In this document: positions 24,372-34,320 of the stretch, piece after piece
Layout: every line of letters begins with the position of its first letter
Position numbering within the stretch: position 1 is the stretch's first letter
Origin: Flavobacterium cheongpyeongense
GTDB taxonomy: Bacteria; Bacteroidota; Bacteroidia; Flavobacteriales; Flavobacteriaceae
Assembly: GCF_003202435.1 (NCBI RefSeq)
Contig: NZ_QJHK01000004.1
Location: forward strand, 1-64,000
Direction: 5' to 3'
DNA length: 64,000 bases
Translations under genes and position numbers: made by a program
The notes under the pieces: generated by a model
Databases searched by the model: none
The model's input: only the letters and a program-made list of their open reading frames with translations
Told to the model about the DNA's origin: nothing

Positions 24372-27300
24372 CTATTTTACCACCTTAACCCAGAATCCTT
24401 TTGTTCTGGCTAAAAATGTATTGTCGTACATTGCCTCACATTGCAATCCCGGTAAATAATAATTCCCTAAATAAGATGCATTTAAAAGAATCCTGAAAAC
24501 TTTGGTTTCCCTGGCTTTCATACCGAAATAGAAATTTGTTCTGTCATCACGAATATCAATATAATCAGCAATGTTGTTTACAGCATCTCCGTAATCTGTA
24601 AATCGGGTATTTACAATTTCGAAACCGGAAGGCAGAATTTGTGAAAGTGCCACATTCTGAATACTTTCTCCTCTTTGGTTTTTAATCGTAACCTCGGCAA
24701 CAAATTCAGTTCCCTGATTGATTTTCGAAACATTGATGATACTTCCTTTTCTGTTTTTGAAAACTATTGAAGCAGAAACATCATTCTGAACAGGATTTTC
24801 CTGTCCAATTGGCAAGATTCCAGTATTCAGCACACGAACATATACCGTATTCGCTTTATTATTTTTCAGGGTAATTTTGTTTGTGCCCGAAGTAACAGAC
24901 AAACTTCTGTCTGCAACCGATTTATTGGTATTGATAGTGGTTGCTTTTCCGTTTTTACTAAACTGAATATTGATTCCTTTTGGACCGTTACTCACCGCAA
25001 ATTTCGACATTCCATACAAACAGTAAGCCGTTGTCTGCGTACTCATCCATTGATTAGCCGACATTTCTTTCGCCAGTTTCGAAGCCGTTACAAATGCTTT
25101 TTGTTTTTGTCCTAAAAGCAGCATGGTTTCTAAAGCCATTGCTCTGTTCCTTTCGCCTGAGCCATAATAGTAATAGCTGTAACCGTCTGAACTTCCATCG
25201 ATACTCGTACCCAACAACAAACTTTGCCCTGCCGCTTTCTGTCCGGCCAAAGCATAAGCGGCTGCCAGACGAAGCATACTTTCATTCGAAATTCCTTTTG
25301 TTTCTCTCAGTCTGTTCATTGACGATAGATCCGCATTTCCTGCTAATGCCAAAGTGTATAATCTGTATGCCTGAGCCAGATCATTACCGTATTTAGGCTC
25401 GAAACGCCATTGTTTGGCTTCTCTTTGTTGGTAAGACAACCATTTTGATTTAAAATTAATGGGCAGTACATATCCTTTTTTCTCTGCTTCAACCAGGAAA
25501 TGTCCGGCATACGATGTTCCCCAATCGTCAGCAATTGTACCTCCCTGCCAGTAAGGCAAACCTCCGTTAGACAATTGAAAATTTCCTAATCTTGCTATTC
25601 CGGCTGCAATATTGTTTTGAATAATTTCTTTACGCTTATTATCAATATCAGCCACATCATTTAAAAATAATTGTGGGAAAACCGATGAAGTCGTCTGCTC
25701 TACACAACCATGCGGATACTGAATTAAAAACTGCAGTCGGCCGTTCAGATTCATCGAAGGCATCGACGAAACTTCCAGCCTTGCCTTATTACTTCCTGCA
25801 ATTCCGAATGTTTTCCACGAAAGTGTTTTAGAACTATTTGGTGCCAATACAACATCTGTAAAAGTACTCGTAACCGGATTCGGATTGGTCATATCGATCT
25901 CTACGTCATAAACTGATTTTTCATTTCCGGATGTTGCGATTACCTGAACTTTTGCAATTCCGGTTGCAGAACCTACTACTAAATTAAAGTAAGCCATTTT
26001 CTCATCTGGCCTTGCAAAATTTAGTCTTTGAACCGCACTTCCCATTACTTTCAATCCGTTGCTTGTTTTAACCTGAACCGAAACATTTTTGATTTTGTTC
26101 TCCGTTGCAAAAACTGTTACCGGAAGGGTTACTTTTTCTGAAGGCGAAATCTTTCTTGGCAACGAAGCCAGCACCATCAACGGACTTTTTACCGGCGTTG
26201 CTTTTTCTACACTTCCGTAAGCACTTGTAGCAGCATCTCCGGCCACAATCATTGTTCTAACCGAACCAATATATTTCGGTAATTTTAACTGATGTGATTT
26301 TGTCTGTCCTTTTTCTAATTTAAAAGGTCCATAATACAAGACAACTGGCTTAAAGCGATTGGCTTTTTTGGCTTTTCCGCCTCCTAAATCCTGATCCCCG
26401 CCGATACTGAAAATCTGATTTATTTTTCCGCCATAAGCCCCAATTACATCATCATAAATATCCCAGGTTTTTACTCCAAGAGCTTCACGAACATAAAAAC
26501 TATCCCAGGCATTTGGCGTTTTAAAACGGGTTAAATCCAAAAGCCCTTCATCAACTACTGCAATAGTATAGGTCATTTCCTTGCCTGACTTCTCACCTAC
26601 TTTTATCGTAAAATTTTGTTCCGGTCTCAACACATCCGGCATTGAAAGTGTCGGTGTCAATATGGTGTTTTTATCCACTACTTCAATCGGAACAATTCCG
26701 TACATACGAATTGGCGAATCGTTTTTGGTCGAAGCGTGTGGCTGTAGCAAAGTAATATTAAAGTATACATTTGGTGCCATCGCTCCCGTGATCGGAATTT
26801 CTACTTTAGTCTCGCCATTTTTGGTTTCTGCCCAAAGTGTCTGTACCACTCTTGATCCGTTTTCAATCGAAATCAAAGCACGTCCTCCTTCACTGGATGG
26901 AAAAGAGATTTGTGCTTTTTCACCAACAGCATAATTTTTCTTATCTGTAGAAAACACTAACATATTAGCTGTAGAAGCATCTCTGTTTCTTGTTTTACCG
27001 GACCAGATTGGCCAGTCGATATTTACTGTCAAAGCGGTTGCGTGTCCTCCGTTTGGATCTTCAACCCGAATTAAATAGCGTCCCCACTCTTCATCTGTCA
27101 AAGCAAACTGAAAACTTCCTCTCCCTCCCGAATCGGTATCAATCATAGTAGATTTGTAAGATGTCGTTGCATTTGCAGCAGTATAATTGGATAAATTATC
27201 ATTTGACGAATCCCACCACCATCTCCAGTTCACCTTATAAATTCTAACTTCAAGATTACGTACCGATTTAGGTCTTCCGTTCTCATCAACCGTAACCACG

Positions 27301-30071
27301 TCAAAACGATTGTTGGTTCTTGTTTCCAACATGTTGTATTTGTTGAGTTCTGGCGATTTTATCCCGACATAGGTTTTGTATGGAGAATACGTTGTCGAAA
27401 TCACATCGGTACTAAAATCACCCCCTTCTTCATACACTTTGGTAATAAATGAGGCGCGAAGCATTCCTGGTGCCTGTCCCTGTAATTTTGGTTCAATATC
27501 AACAGAAGCTTTTCCATTTTCATTTAATTTTCCGGAGAAAACATTGATTTCTTCTGAACTGAACTGGCGTACCATGTCATCAAAAGAAAATTTTTCATAT
27601 CCTTTGAATGTCGTCGTTTGCTGCGAAAATTTAGCCTGCATTTCTACATTCAGGCTTTTCGCAATAGCACCATGAAGCCACGTTACTTCAAGATTGCTTT
27701 TATTTGGATAAGACGACGAAAGCGTTTTTCTCGAAAAATTATTCCTGATTTTTAAACGATTTGGCTTAATTGTTTCTATTTTAATGCTTTTGTAAAATTT
27801 TGCACCACCAACGCTTACCATCGCTTCCCAGTTTCCGGTTGGCGCATCCTGATTTGTTGGCACTATAAAAGCATAATGATTTAGTTCGTTGGTTTTTTGA
27901 ACTGTCTGGTAAACCGTTTTTCCATTCGGATCATTTAATCTGAATTTTATCGGATGCGATTTCGGCAATTTATTCGAAGCATCATTCAGAATAAAAGACA
28001 AATACAAATTATCTCCCGGACGCCAAACACCTCTTTCACCATAAATAAACCCTTTCAACCCTTTTTGAAGCGTTTCTCCGGCAACATCAAAATTACTAAC
28101 CGATAACGAAAGTCCGTCATCAAGCTTTACATAAGTTGACTGATCGCCTAAAGAAACGATTGCAAAATAAGCAAACTTATCTAGTTGAAAAGATGCTATT
28201 CCGTCACTATCTGTTTCTTCTGATCCTATTTTCTGCTGTTGAAAATTATACAAATCAACTTTCGCATTCGAAACCGGTTCTGTTGTCACGATATTATTTA
28301 CGGCAAACAAATACGATTTATTTTCGCCTCTCTTGGCTATCACACCCAAATCAGAGGCTAAAATATTCGTTGCAATTTTAGCATTGTAATAATAAGACCC
28401 GGAACAAGGATCCTGGCTTTCACGCCAGTCGTAATCGTCATAATAGTAATCATCATAGGAGTTGCCACTGTAATTTACATCATTTTCATCTACTTCCTCT
28501 TCCTCTTCTTCATTTTGATCTTCTTCTGATGATTCACATTTATATAACGAATATTTCTTTTTATATTCAAATTCAACCCTGTAAATAGCCCCTGGTTCAG
28601 GTTTAATGATTTTAGACAAATCTAAAGCATAAGTATTCCATTTCGTCAAATTTACAAGAGTGCTTTCTTTTAAATTAAGTGTCGTTTTGGCAATGGGCTG
28701 TGCTACTTTTTTCAGGTTTTGGCCTCCATTCAACTCATTATACTGAAGAAACTGCAGAATATTGTTTTTGTAAATTTTATAAACCTTGACATCGACAGCA
28801 CTAAGATTTACAGCTTCGAAATTTAGTTTTAAATTGTTTGAACTTGGCAAAATCGTTCCGTTTTTAATAAAACGAACATTCGGTTTGATCTGGTCAAAGG
28901 AAATTTTCTCTGTATAATTGGACTCCATCTTTTTTCCATACTGACTCTCAATTCCCTGAAAAATTTCCAGCAGGAGTTCGCCAGTAATAACTGTTTCCGG
29001 TTCTTCATCCGGAACTACTTCTACTACTTCTTCTTGTTCTGCAACAACTGCAGCAGCAGAATCAACAACTGCAGCGGCAGAATCAACGGCAACCTCAACA
29101 GAATCAACGGCTACATAAGCAGGTTCTTCTTCGGCAACCACTTCGGCAACCGGCTCTTCTTTTTTTGGTGCTTCCTGATTGGTAAAATAAACTTTCAATA
29201 AGTTGCCCTGAGTAGAAAACTTCAGATTATTGGTATTCTGAATCGAAACCAGTCCTGCAAAATCCTGCCCTTTTTCCAATGGTTCCGAAAAATTAATGGC
29301 AACCGACTGATTGTTGCCTTCCGGCACCTCTACTTTTATAACTTTAAATTCGTTTATACCCGTAACTGGAAAATCAATTTGCCCTTTCTGATCAATATCA
29401 AAATCGTCTCCATCGTATAAAATCTCCAGATTTGTTGCTTCAGAATAGCGCTGAATACTGTCAATTATAAAATGAAATTCCTTTCCGGAACCTGAATTTT
29501 TTTCGAATTTAATTTTAAGGTCATTCCCTTTTTGTTTCGCCTTCACCAGCTTCATTGCGGTTTCAACATCAATGTCATCAGCCGTCTTTAAAATACAGTT
29601 TAGATATTGATATTCTTTGCTGTACGACTGAAGATCAGCAGTATTAACCGTAAAATCCTGTTTTACTGTTTTAACAGTAAAGTTGAATTTGGACAGTTCG
29701 TCTTCTTTTTCTTTTGGGATTGCCGTGAGTTTATCTAAGTTTAAAGTAACCTGATATTCTATGCCAGGTTTTAATTTTTTCTCCGGAATAAAAGCTAACG
29801 TATTGGTCGAAAGCGCCACCACTTTCCCATCCACACTTGGAGAAATATCAAACAAATCGTCATCAAGTTCCTGATTGGGTTTCCAGTCGTTTTTATCAAA
29901 AGCCAGAACCACCCGGATATCCGAATCAGTAGAAATTATTCCACCCGTAAAACTGGTAATATACTCAGTAAACAAAGAGAAATCAGAATTAAAATCAGCT
30001 GCAGATTTTCGCCCGCAGGACTGGAAAATAAAAAACACAAAAAATACGAGAGCTAATCCTTTTGTTTTCAC
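24372..30071 (-). CDS. Alpha-2-macroglobulin-family lipoprotein (YfhM-type)
   Basis: The protein has 1,899 residues and is the largest in the window. The signal peptide ends FFIFQSC (lipidated Cys19). MG-type beta domains fill most of the chain. The thioester motif GCVEQ is intact near residue 1455, inside YPHGCVEQTTS, with the alpha-helical TED domain behind it. Bacterial alpha-2-macroglobulins trap foreign proteases in the periplasm and pair with PBP1C, whose gene follows. Two low-complexity insertions are unusual: an Ala/Val/Asp repeat near residues 305-355 and a very acidic, Tyr/Asp-rich stretch near 510-548. Confidence 0.93.
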   Translation of the reverse strand: MKTKGLALVFFVFFIFQSCGRKSAADFNSDFSLFTEYITSFTGGIISTDSDIRVVLAFDKNDWKPNQELDDDLFDISPSVDGKVVALSTNTLAFIPEKKLKPGIEYQVTLNLDKLTAIPKEKEDELSKFNFTVKTVKQDFTVNTADLQSYSKEYQYLNCILKTADDIDVETAMKLVKAKQKGNDLKIKFEKNSGSGKEFHFIIDSIQRYSEATNLEILYDGDDFDIDQKGQIDFPVTGINEFKVIKVEVPEGNNQSVAINFSEPLEKGQDFAGLVSIQNTNNLKFSTQGNLLKVYFTNQEAPKKEEPVAEVVAEEEPAYVAVDSVEVAVDSAAAVVDSAAAVVAEQEEVVEVVPDEEPETVITGELLLEIFQGIESQYGKKMESNYTEKISFDQIKPNVRFIKNGTILPSSNNLKLNFEAVNLSAVDVKVYKIYKNNILQFLQYNELNGGQNLKKVAQPIAKTTLNLKESTLVNLTKWNTYALDLSKIIKPEPGAIYRVEFEYKKKYSLYKCESSEEDQNEEEEEEVDENDVNYSGNSYDDYYYDDYDWRESQDPCSGSYYYNAKIATNILASDLGVIAKRGENKSYLFAVNNIVTTEPVSNAKVDLYNFQQQKIGSEETDSDGIASFQLDKFAYFAIVSLGDQSTYVKLDDGLSLSVSNFDVAGETLQKGLKGFIYGERGVWRPGDNLYLSFILNDASNKLPKSHPIKFRLNDPNGKTVYQTVQKTNELNHYAFIVPTNQDAPTGNWEAMVSVGGAKFYKSIKIETIKPNRLKIRNNFSRKTLSSSYPNKSNLEVTWLHGAIAKSLNVEMQAKFSQQTTTFKGYEKFSFDDMVRQFSSEEINVFSGKLNENGKASVDIEPKLQGQAPGMLRASFITKVYEEGGDFSTDVISTTYSPYKTYVGIKSPELNKYNMLETRTNNRFDVVTVDENGRPKSVRNLEVRIYKVNWRWWWDSSNDNLSNYTAANATTSYKSTMIDTDSGGRGSFQFALTDEEWGRYLIRVEDPNGGHATALTVNIDWPIWSGKTRNRDASTANMLVFSTDKKNYAVGEKAQISFPSSEGGRALISIENGSRVVQTLWAETKNGETKVEIPITGAMAPNVYFNITLLQPHASTKNDSPIRMYGIVPIEVVDKNTILTPTLSMPDVLRPEQNFTIKVGEKSGKEMTYTIAVVDEGLLDLTRFKTPNAWDSFYVREALGVKTWDIYDDVIGAYGGKINQIFSIGGDQDLGGGKAKKANRFKPVVLYYGPFKLEKGQTKSHQLKLPKYIGSVRTMIVAGDAATSAYGSVEKATPVKSPLMVLASLPRKISPSEKVTLPVTVFATENKIKNVSVQVKTSNGLKVMGSAVQRLNFARPDEKMAYFNLVVGSATGIAKVQVIATSGNEKSVYDVEIDMTNPNPVTSTFTDVVLAPNSSKTLSWKTFGIAGSNKARLEVSSMPSMNLNGRLQFLIQYPHGCVEQTTSSVFPQLFLNDVADIDNKRKEIIQNNIAAGIARLGNFQLSNGGLPYWQGGTIADDWGTSYAGHFLVEAEKKGYVLPINFKSKWLSYQQREAKQWRFEPKYGNDLAQAYRLYTLALAGNADLSSMNRLRETKGISNESMLRLAAAYALAGQKAAGQSLLLGTSIDGSSDGYSYYYYGSGERNRAMALETMLLLGQKQKAFVTASKLAKEMSANQWMSTQTTAYCLYGMSKFAVSNGPKGINIQFSKNGKATTINTNKSVADRSLSVTSGTNKITLKNNKANTVYVRVLNTGILPIGQENPVQNDVSASIVFKNRKGSIINVSKINQGTEFVAEVTIKNQRGESIQNVALSQILPSGFEIVNTRFTDYGDAVNNIADYIDIRDDRTNFYFGMKARETKVFRILLNASYLGNYYLPGLQCEAMYDNTFLARTKGFWVKVVK

Positions 30072-30257
30072 TTTATTTAGAGTTAATGGTTAACAATTGA
30101 GAACTTAATAGACTTTGCAGTCAAAAACTATAACAGCAAAACACGCATTAAATTATGATAAAAGTATAATATTTTCTGAATATTTTAAGAAGAAAATTCT
30201 CTACGTCAATTTATTTAACTTTTGTTGAAGCCAAGTATTAAATGATGATTAATAAGG

Positions 30258-30334
30258 AGCTAATTCCAGCTGTCCGCTATATCTTTTTACCCGCAAAAAA
30301 GCAGATAAAAAGGATGCCACTTCCATCTGGGCTA
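30258..30334 (-). repeat. Dispersed hairpin repeat, family A, copy 3
   Basis: In reverse orientation it runs from AGCTAATTCCAGCTGTCCGC to CACTTCCATCTGGGCTA. The inner stem is ATCTTTTT/AAAAAGGAT. It lies between the start of the alpha-2-macroglobulin gene and the end of tadA. Confidence 0.8.
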
Positions 30335-30354
30335 AGGCACTAATTTTCAAAATA

Positions 30355-30798
30355 TTACTTTCGTTTTTCCAGAAAAAAACGTTTCATCAGATCAGCCGCT
30401 TCGTTGGCCATCACTCCGGAAACAACGGTAGTTTTTGGATGCAGTTTGGTTCCCATCGCAATAAAACCTCGCTGTTCATCACGGGCTCCAAAAACTATTT
30501 TCGAAATCTGGCTCCAATATAAAGCGCCTGCACACATCTGGCAAGGTTCAAGTGTCACATACAAAGTACAATCTTTTAGATATTTACCTCCCAGAAAATT
30601 GGCTGCTGCGGTTATCGACTGCATTTCGGCATGAGCTGTAACATCATTTAACAATTCCGTTAAATTATGACAGCTTGCAATTACTTTATTAGCAACAACA
30701 ATTACAGCACCAACAGGAATTTCGCCGTTAGCATAAGCCATTTCAGCTTCCTGCAAAGCTTTTTTCATAAAATATTCATCGGTGAAGGGATTTATCAT
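30355..30798 (-). CDS. tadA: tRNA adenosine deaminase TadA-like nucleoside deaminase
   Basis: I choose the ATG at 30798 (MINPFTDEYFMKKAL), which gives 147 residues; the frame is open five codons further. The zinc-deaminase signature is complete: HAEMQ (His and catalytic Glu) and PCQMCAGALYW (two Cys). EIPVGAVIV is typical of TadA, which makes inosine at the wobble position of tRNA-Arg. Guanine deaminases share the signature, so the substrate is inferred. Confidence 0.88.
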   Translation of the reverse strand: MINPFTDEYFMKKALQEAEMAYANGEIPVGAVIVVANKVIASCHNLTELLNDVTAHAEMQSITAAANFLGGKYLKDCTLYVTLEPCQMCAGALYWSQISKIVFGARDEQRGFIAMGTKLHPKTTVVSGVMANEAADLMKRFFLEKRK

Positions 30799-30860
30799 GT
30801 AACAAAAATACATTTTTAGTTCATAATTTTTATTACATTTATTTTCTGAAACTCTAATTC

Positions 30861-31733
30861 ATGGACAAACAATACAAAATCTCAATTCCTGAACCCTGTC
30901 ATGAAAACTGGGATAAAATGGCTCCAAAAGACAACGGAAGATTCTGTTTGAGCTGTTCAAAAACTGTAGTTGATTTTACATCCATGCTTCCTGAAGAAAT
31001 TCAGCATTATTTCATTCAAAACCAAAACAATAAAATTTGCGGAAGGTTTAAAAAAACGCAATTAGACAATATCATTATACAAATTCCGAATTGCGTATTA
31101 TATTCTCAAAATCATTATCATAAGATCTTTTTACTGGCATTGTTTATCGCGATGGGGACAACTTTGTTTAGCTGTACCGATAAAAATGGAAATAAAAAGA
31201 AAATTGATAAAATAGAAATTGTTAAGACTTCGGAAACAGAACCTATACAAGTTGGGGATATTAAAATAAAGGGGAATAATAATTTTGTACCACCACCTCC
31301 TCCGCCAAAAACAGATAACGTAAAATTTGTAAAAGGAAAAACTAAAATAAGCGATGCCAAAATTAATAGTTCTTCTACTCCTGATTGCAAAGCATCATTA
31401 CAGGAATCTACTGTGCAAGGAGATACTTATATTACAGGAGCTGTTATGGAATCAAAAGCAGACTATCCGGGTGGGATTAACAACTTTTATCAGTTTTTAG
31501 TAAACGAATTAAAACTTCCTAACGATGCTGAAAAGCCAAAAAACAGAATTATAATTTCGTTCGTAATAGAAAAAGACGGCTCCTTGTCATCATTTGAATT
31601 CCCAAAAAACATTGAATCAAATGTAGAAGCAGAAATAAGGCGTGTTTTAAACTTGTCCCCAAAATGGAATCCAGGAGAACAAAATGGAAAAAAAACACGA
31701 ACCAAATATAGTTTACCAATATTATTTCAATAA
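30861..31733 (+). CDS. TonB-C-like protein with N-terminal cysteine-rich domain and one membrane helix
   Basis: The protein has 290 residues in three parts. Residues 1-75 form a small domain with EPCHENW, FCLSC and ICGRF, a likely metal-binding arrangement. A hydrophobic helix follows (about residues 88-106), ending GTTLFSC. The last 95 residues (YPGGINNFYQFLVNELKLP, then IISFVIEKDGSLSSFE and SPKWNPGEQNGKKTRTKYSLPI) resemble the TonB C-terminal domain. TonB-type proteins couple the inner membrane to outer-membrane receptors. The second gene overlaps its stop by one base (TAATG) and lacks the N-terminal domain. Confidence 0.8.
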   Translation: MDKQYKISIPEPCHENWDKMAPKDNGRFCLSCSKTVVDFTSMLPEEIQHYFIQNQNNKICGRFKKTQLDNIIIQIPNCVLYSQNHYHKIFLLALFIAMGTTLFSCTDKNGNKKKIDKIEIVKTSETEPIQVGDIKIKGNNNFVPPPPPPKTDNVKFVKGKTKISDAKINSSSTPDCKASLQESTVQGDTYITGAVMESKADYPGGINNFYQFLVNELKLPNDAEKPKNRIIISFVIEKDGSLSSFEFPKNIESNVEAEIRRVLNLSPKWNPGEQNGKKTRTKYSLPILFQ

Positions 31734-32437
31734 TGGAAAGAAAAGAAAAAACTATTCCAGAAAAACGGAACAAAATAATGCTATCACGGTACCCTAAAAT
31801 ATTTTCACTGATTTTGATTATTACGGGAACAACTTTGTTTAGTTGTACCGATAAAGACAACAAAAAACAGAACAACGAAATTGAAATTGTTGATTCAGAA
31901 AAAAACGAAGTAAACGAACCAAAACAGATTCCTCACTCGTCTCAACTATCAAAAGAAGAGAACCCGGAACATCCTGAAAAAAATATTGAAATCAATAATG
32001 AACAGGTTATTTCATCATCAAAAAAGAGAGATCAGGTAAAATTGGCAGAACCCAAAAACAATAAAAACCTGCAATCTGCGAAAACAAGCCATGAGAAAAA
32101 CAGCTCTGATAAAGTGAAGATTACAGCTACCCCGGCTGGAGAAACTATATCTCAAACCAATGCAGAATTTCCGGGCGGAATAGATCAGTTTCATAACTTT
32201 TTTATGAAAGAATATAAAAGACCGGAAAATGTAAGTTATTGGAAACTTAATATTAATATCGCCTTTGCAATAGAAAAAAACGGTACCCTTACATTTCTCG
32301 AATGTTCGCCTAAAGTTGAAGAACCACTGGAAAAAGAAATTATCAGGGTCCTCAGTTTATGCCCTAAATGGCAGCCTGGTGAATCTAACGGAAAAAAAAT
32401 CCGAATGCAATATTCTGTTTCTATTTTATTGAAATAA
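31733..32437 (+). CDS. TonB-C-like lipoprotein, truncated paralogue of the preceding gene
   Basis: The ATG at 31733 overlaps the previous stop (TAATG), so translation is probably coupled. A Met at codon 16 (31778) would give a more usual SPII signal peptide (MLSRYPKIFSLILIITGTTLFSC) and may be the true start. The Cys of LFSC is lipidated in either case. A lysine- and glutamate-rich linker precedes a C-terminal domain (FPGGIDQFHNFFMKEYKRP, then SNGKKIRMQYSVSILLK) that is clearly paralogous to that of the preceding protein. It lacks the N-terminal Cys-rich domain. The pair looks like a tandem duplication that lost this domain. Confidence 0.78.
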   Translation: MERKEKTIPEKRNKIMLSRYPKIFSLILIITGTTLFSCTDKDNKKQNNEIEIVDSEKNEVNEPKQIPHSSQLSKEENPEHPEKNIEINNEQVISSSKKRDQVKLAEPKNNKNLQSAKTSHEKNSSDKVKITATPAGETISQTNAEFPGGIDQFHNFFMKEYKRPENVSYWKLNINIAFAIEKNGTLTFLECSPKVEEPLEKEIIRVLSLCPKWQPGESNGKKIRMQYSVSILLK

Positions 32438-32468
32438 GAACCAGCAAAAAAATTCAAATTTAAAACCG

Positions 32469-32476
32469 TAAATTTG
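32469..32476 (+). promoter_or_regulatory. Promoter -7 box of dxs
   Basis: TAAATTTG matches TAnnTTTG exactly and lies 15 bases before the ATG at 32492. It overlaps the upstream TTG at 32474, arguing against that codon as the start. Confidence 0.55.
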
Positions 32477-32491
32477 CTTTTTATCCTTACA

Positions 32492-34282
32492 ATGAAAAGC
32501 AATCTACTTTCAAACATATACAACCCTGCCGATTTACGCTTACTTTCTGAAGAACAGCTCCCTCAGCTTGCTAAGGAATTACGTGATTTTATCATTGCTG
32601 TCGTTTCGGTAAAAGAAGGGCATTTAGGAGCCAGTTTAGGCGTAATTGAATTGACAATTGCCTTACATTATGTTTTTAACACCCCAGAAGATTTACTGGT
32701 CTGGGATGTCGGACATCAGGCTTACGGTCATAAAATTCTAACCGAAAGAAGAGAAAATTTTCACACCAACAGACAGTTTCGAGGGGTTTCGGGTTTCCCA
32801 AAAAGAGCCGAAAGTGTTTATGATGCGTTTGGCGTAGGGCATTCTTCCACTTCTATTTCGGCAGTACTCGGAATGGCGATTGCATCTAAATTAAAAGGTG
32901 ATTTTGACAAACAACATATTGCTGTAATTGGAGATGCCTCTATTGCCAGCGGAATGGCATTTGAAGGCCTGAATCACGCCGGAGTTACGGATGCCAATAT
33001 CTTAGTGATCCTAAATGATAACGCCATCGGAATTGATCCAAGCGTGGGGGCTTTAAAAAATTATCTGACAGCTGTTAAAAACGGAAAAAACCCCAGACAG
33101 AACAACATGATAAAATCGCTGAATTTCGATTATTCAGGCCCCGTTGACGGACATGATCTTCCGGCTTTAATCAAAGAATTAAATCGTTTAAAAAAAATAA
33201 AAGGACCGAAATTCCTTCATATTGTCACCACTAAAGGAAAAGGCCTGCAGCAGGCAGAAGAAAATCAGGTAAAATATCATGCGCCAGGAAAATTTGATGC
33301 CCTGACAGGTGAAATTCATTTGAAATCTGAAGAAAACCTTCCTCCAAAATATCAGGATGTATTTGGTCTGACTATTTTAGATTTAGCCAAAAAGAACAAA
33401 AAAATTATCGGGATTACACCTGCAATGCCATCAGGAAGCTCATTGAAATTTATGATGGATGAAATTCCGGAACGTGCTTTTGATGTTGGAATCGCTGAAC
33501 AGCACGCCGTCACCCTTGCTGCGGGAATGGCAACGCAAGGTATGATCGTATACTGCAATATTTATTCGACTTTTTTGCAGCGTGCTTACGATCAGGTCAT
33601 TCATGATGTGGCTTTACAAGATTTACCCGTTATTTTTTGTTTAGACAGAGCAGGTTTAGTTGGTGAAGATGGTGCAACGCATCATGGCGTTTTTGATATT
33701 GCCTATTTAAGAGCTATTCCAAATATGATTATCTATGCACCAATCAATGAAATTGCCCTTCAAAATATTTTATATACGGTTCAGTCAGGTTCTTTGGATC
33801 ATCCTATTGCCATTCGTTATCCGAGAGGCCGTGGCGTTGTGCCAAATTGGGTATCAGAAAATTTTGGAAATTACCAGAAAATTACTACCGGCAAAGCAAA
33901 TTGTTTGAAAAACGGAACAAAAACTGCTGTTTTATCTACTGGTACTATCGGAAACAATGTAATCGCTGCCTTAAATGAATTAGACCATCCTGAAACAATT
34001 GCACACTATGACTTTCCTTTTATAAAACCTTTAGATAATAATCTGCTAGACAAAATCTTATCCTCTTTTAACCATATTATCACCATTGAAGACGGAGCAA
34101 AAATGGGTGGTTTTGGAAGTGCCATTTTAGATTATGCTGCAATGAATAATTTAACTATAAAAATAGAAATTTTAGGCATTCCGGACACTTTTATTGAACA
34201 TGGCACAATAATTGAGCAACAACATTTTTGTGAAATTGACGTTAAAAGTTTAGCAAATCTTTTTTCAAACATCGAAAAATAG
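32492..34282 (+). CDS. dxs: 1-deoxy-D-xylulose-5-phosphate synthase
   Basis: I choose ATG 32492 (MKSNLLSNIYNPADLRLL) because a promoter box covers the upstream TTG; this gives 596 residues. Family signs: GHQAYGHKILTERR, the thiamine-diphosphate site GDASIASGMAFEGLNHAG with LNDNAIGIDPSVGAL, DGHD, and the C-terminal transketolase domain (EQHAVTLAAGMA, DRAGLVGEDGATHHGVFD, RYPRGRG). It condenses pyruvate and glyceraldehyde-3-phosphate, the first step of the MEP isoprenoid pathway. Confidence 0.95.
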   Translation: MKSNLLSNIYNPADLRLLSEEQLPQLAKELRDFIIAVVSVKEGHLGASLGVIELTIALHYVFNTPEDLLVWDVGHQAYGHKILTERRENFHTNRQFRGVSGFPKRAESVYDAFGVGHSSTSISAVLGMAIASKLKGDFDKQHIAVIGDASIASGMAFEGLNHAGVTDANILVILNDNAIGIDPSVGALKNYLTAVKNGKNPRQNNMIKSLNFDYSGPVDGHDLPALIKELNRLKKIKGPKFLHIVTTKGKGLQQAEENQVKYHAPGKFDALTGEIHLKSEENLPPKYQDVFGLTILDLAKKNKKIIGITPAMPSGSSLKFMMDEIPERAFDVGIAEQHAVTLAAGMATQGMIVYCNIYSTFLQRAYDQVIHDVALQDLPVIFCLDRAGLVGEDGATHHGVFDIAYLRAIPNMIIYAPINEIALQNILYTVQSGSLDHPIAIRYPRGRGVVPNWVSENFGNYQKITTGKANCLKNGTKTAVLSTGTIGNNVIAALNELDHPETIAHYDFPFIKPLDNNLLDKILSSFNHIITIEDGAKMGGFGSAILDYAAMNNLTIKIEILGIPDTFIEHGTIIEQQHFCEIDVKSLANLFSNIEK

Positions 34283-34320
34283 TATTTTGCACAGCCAAAA
34301 AAAAATCAAAAGTTTGCCTG

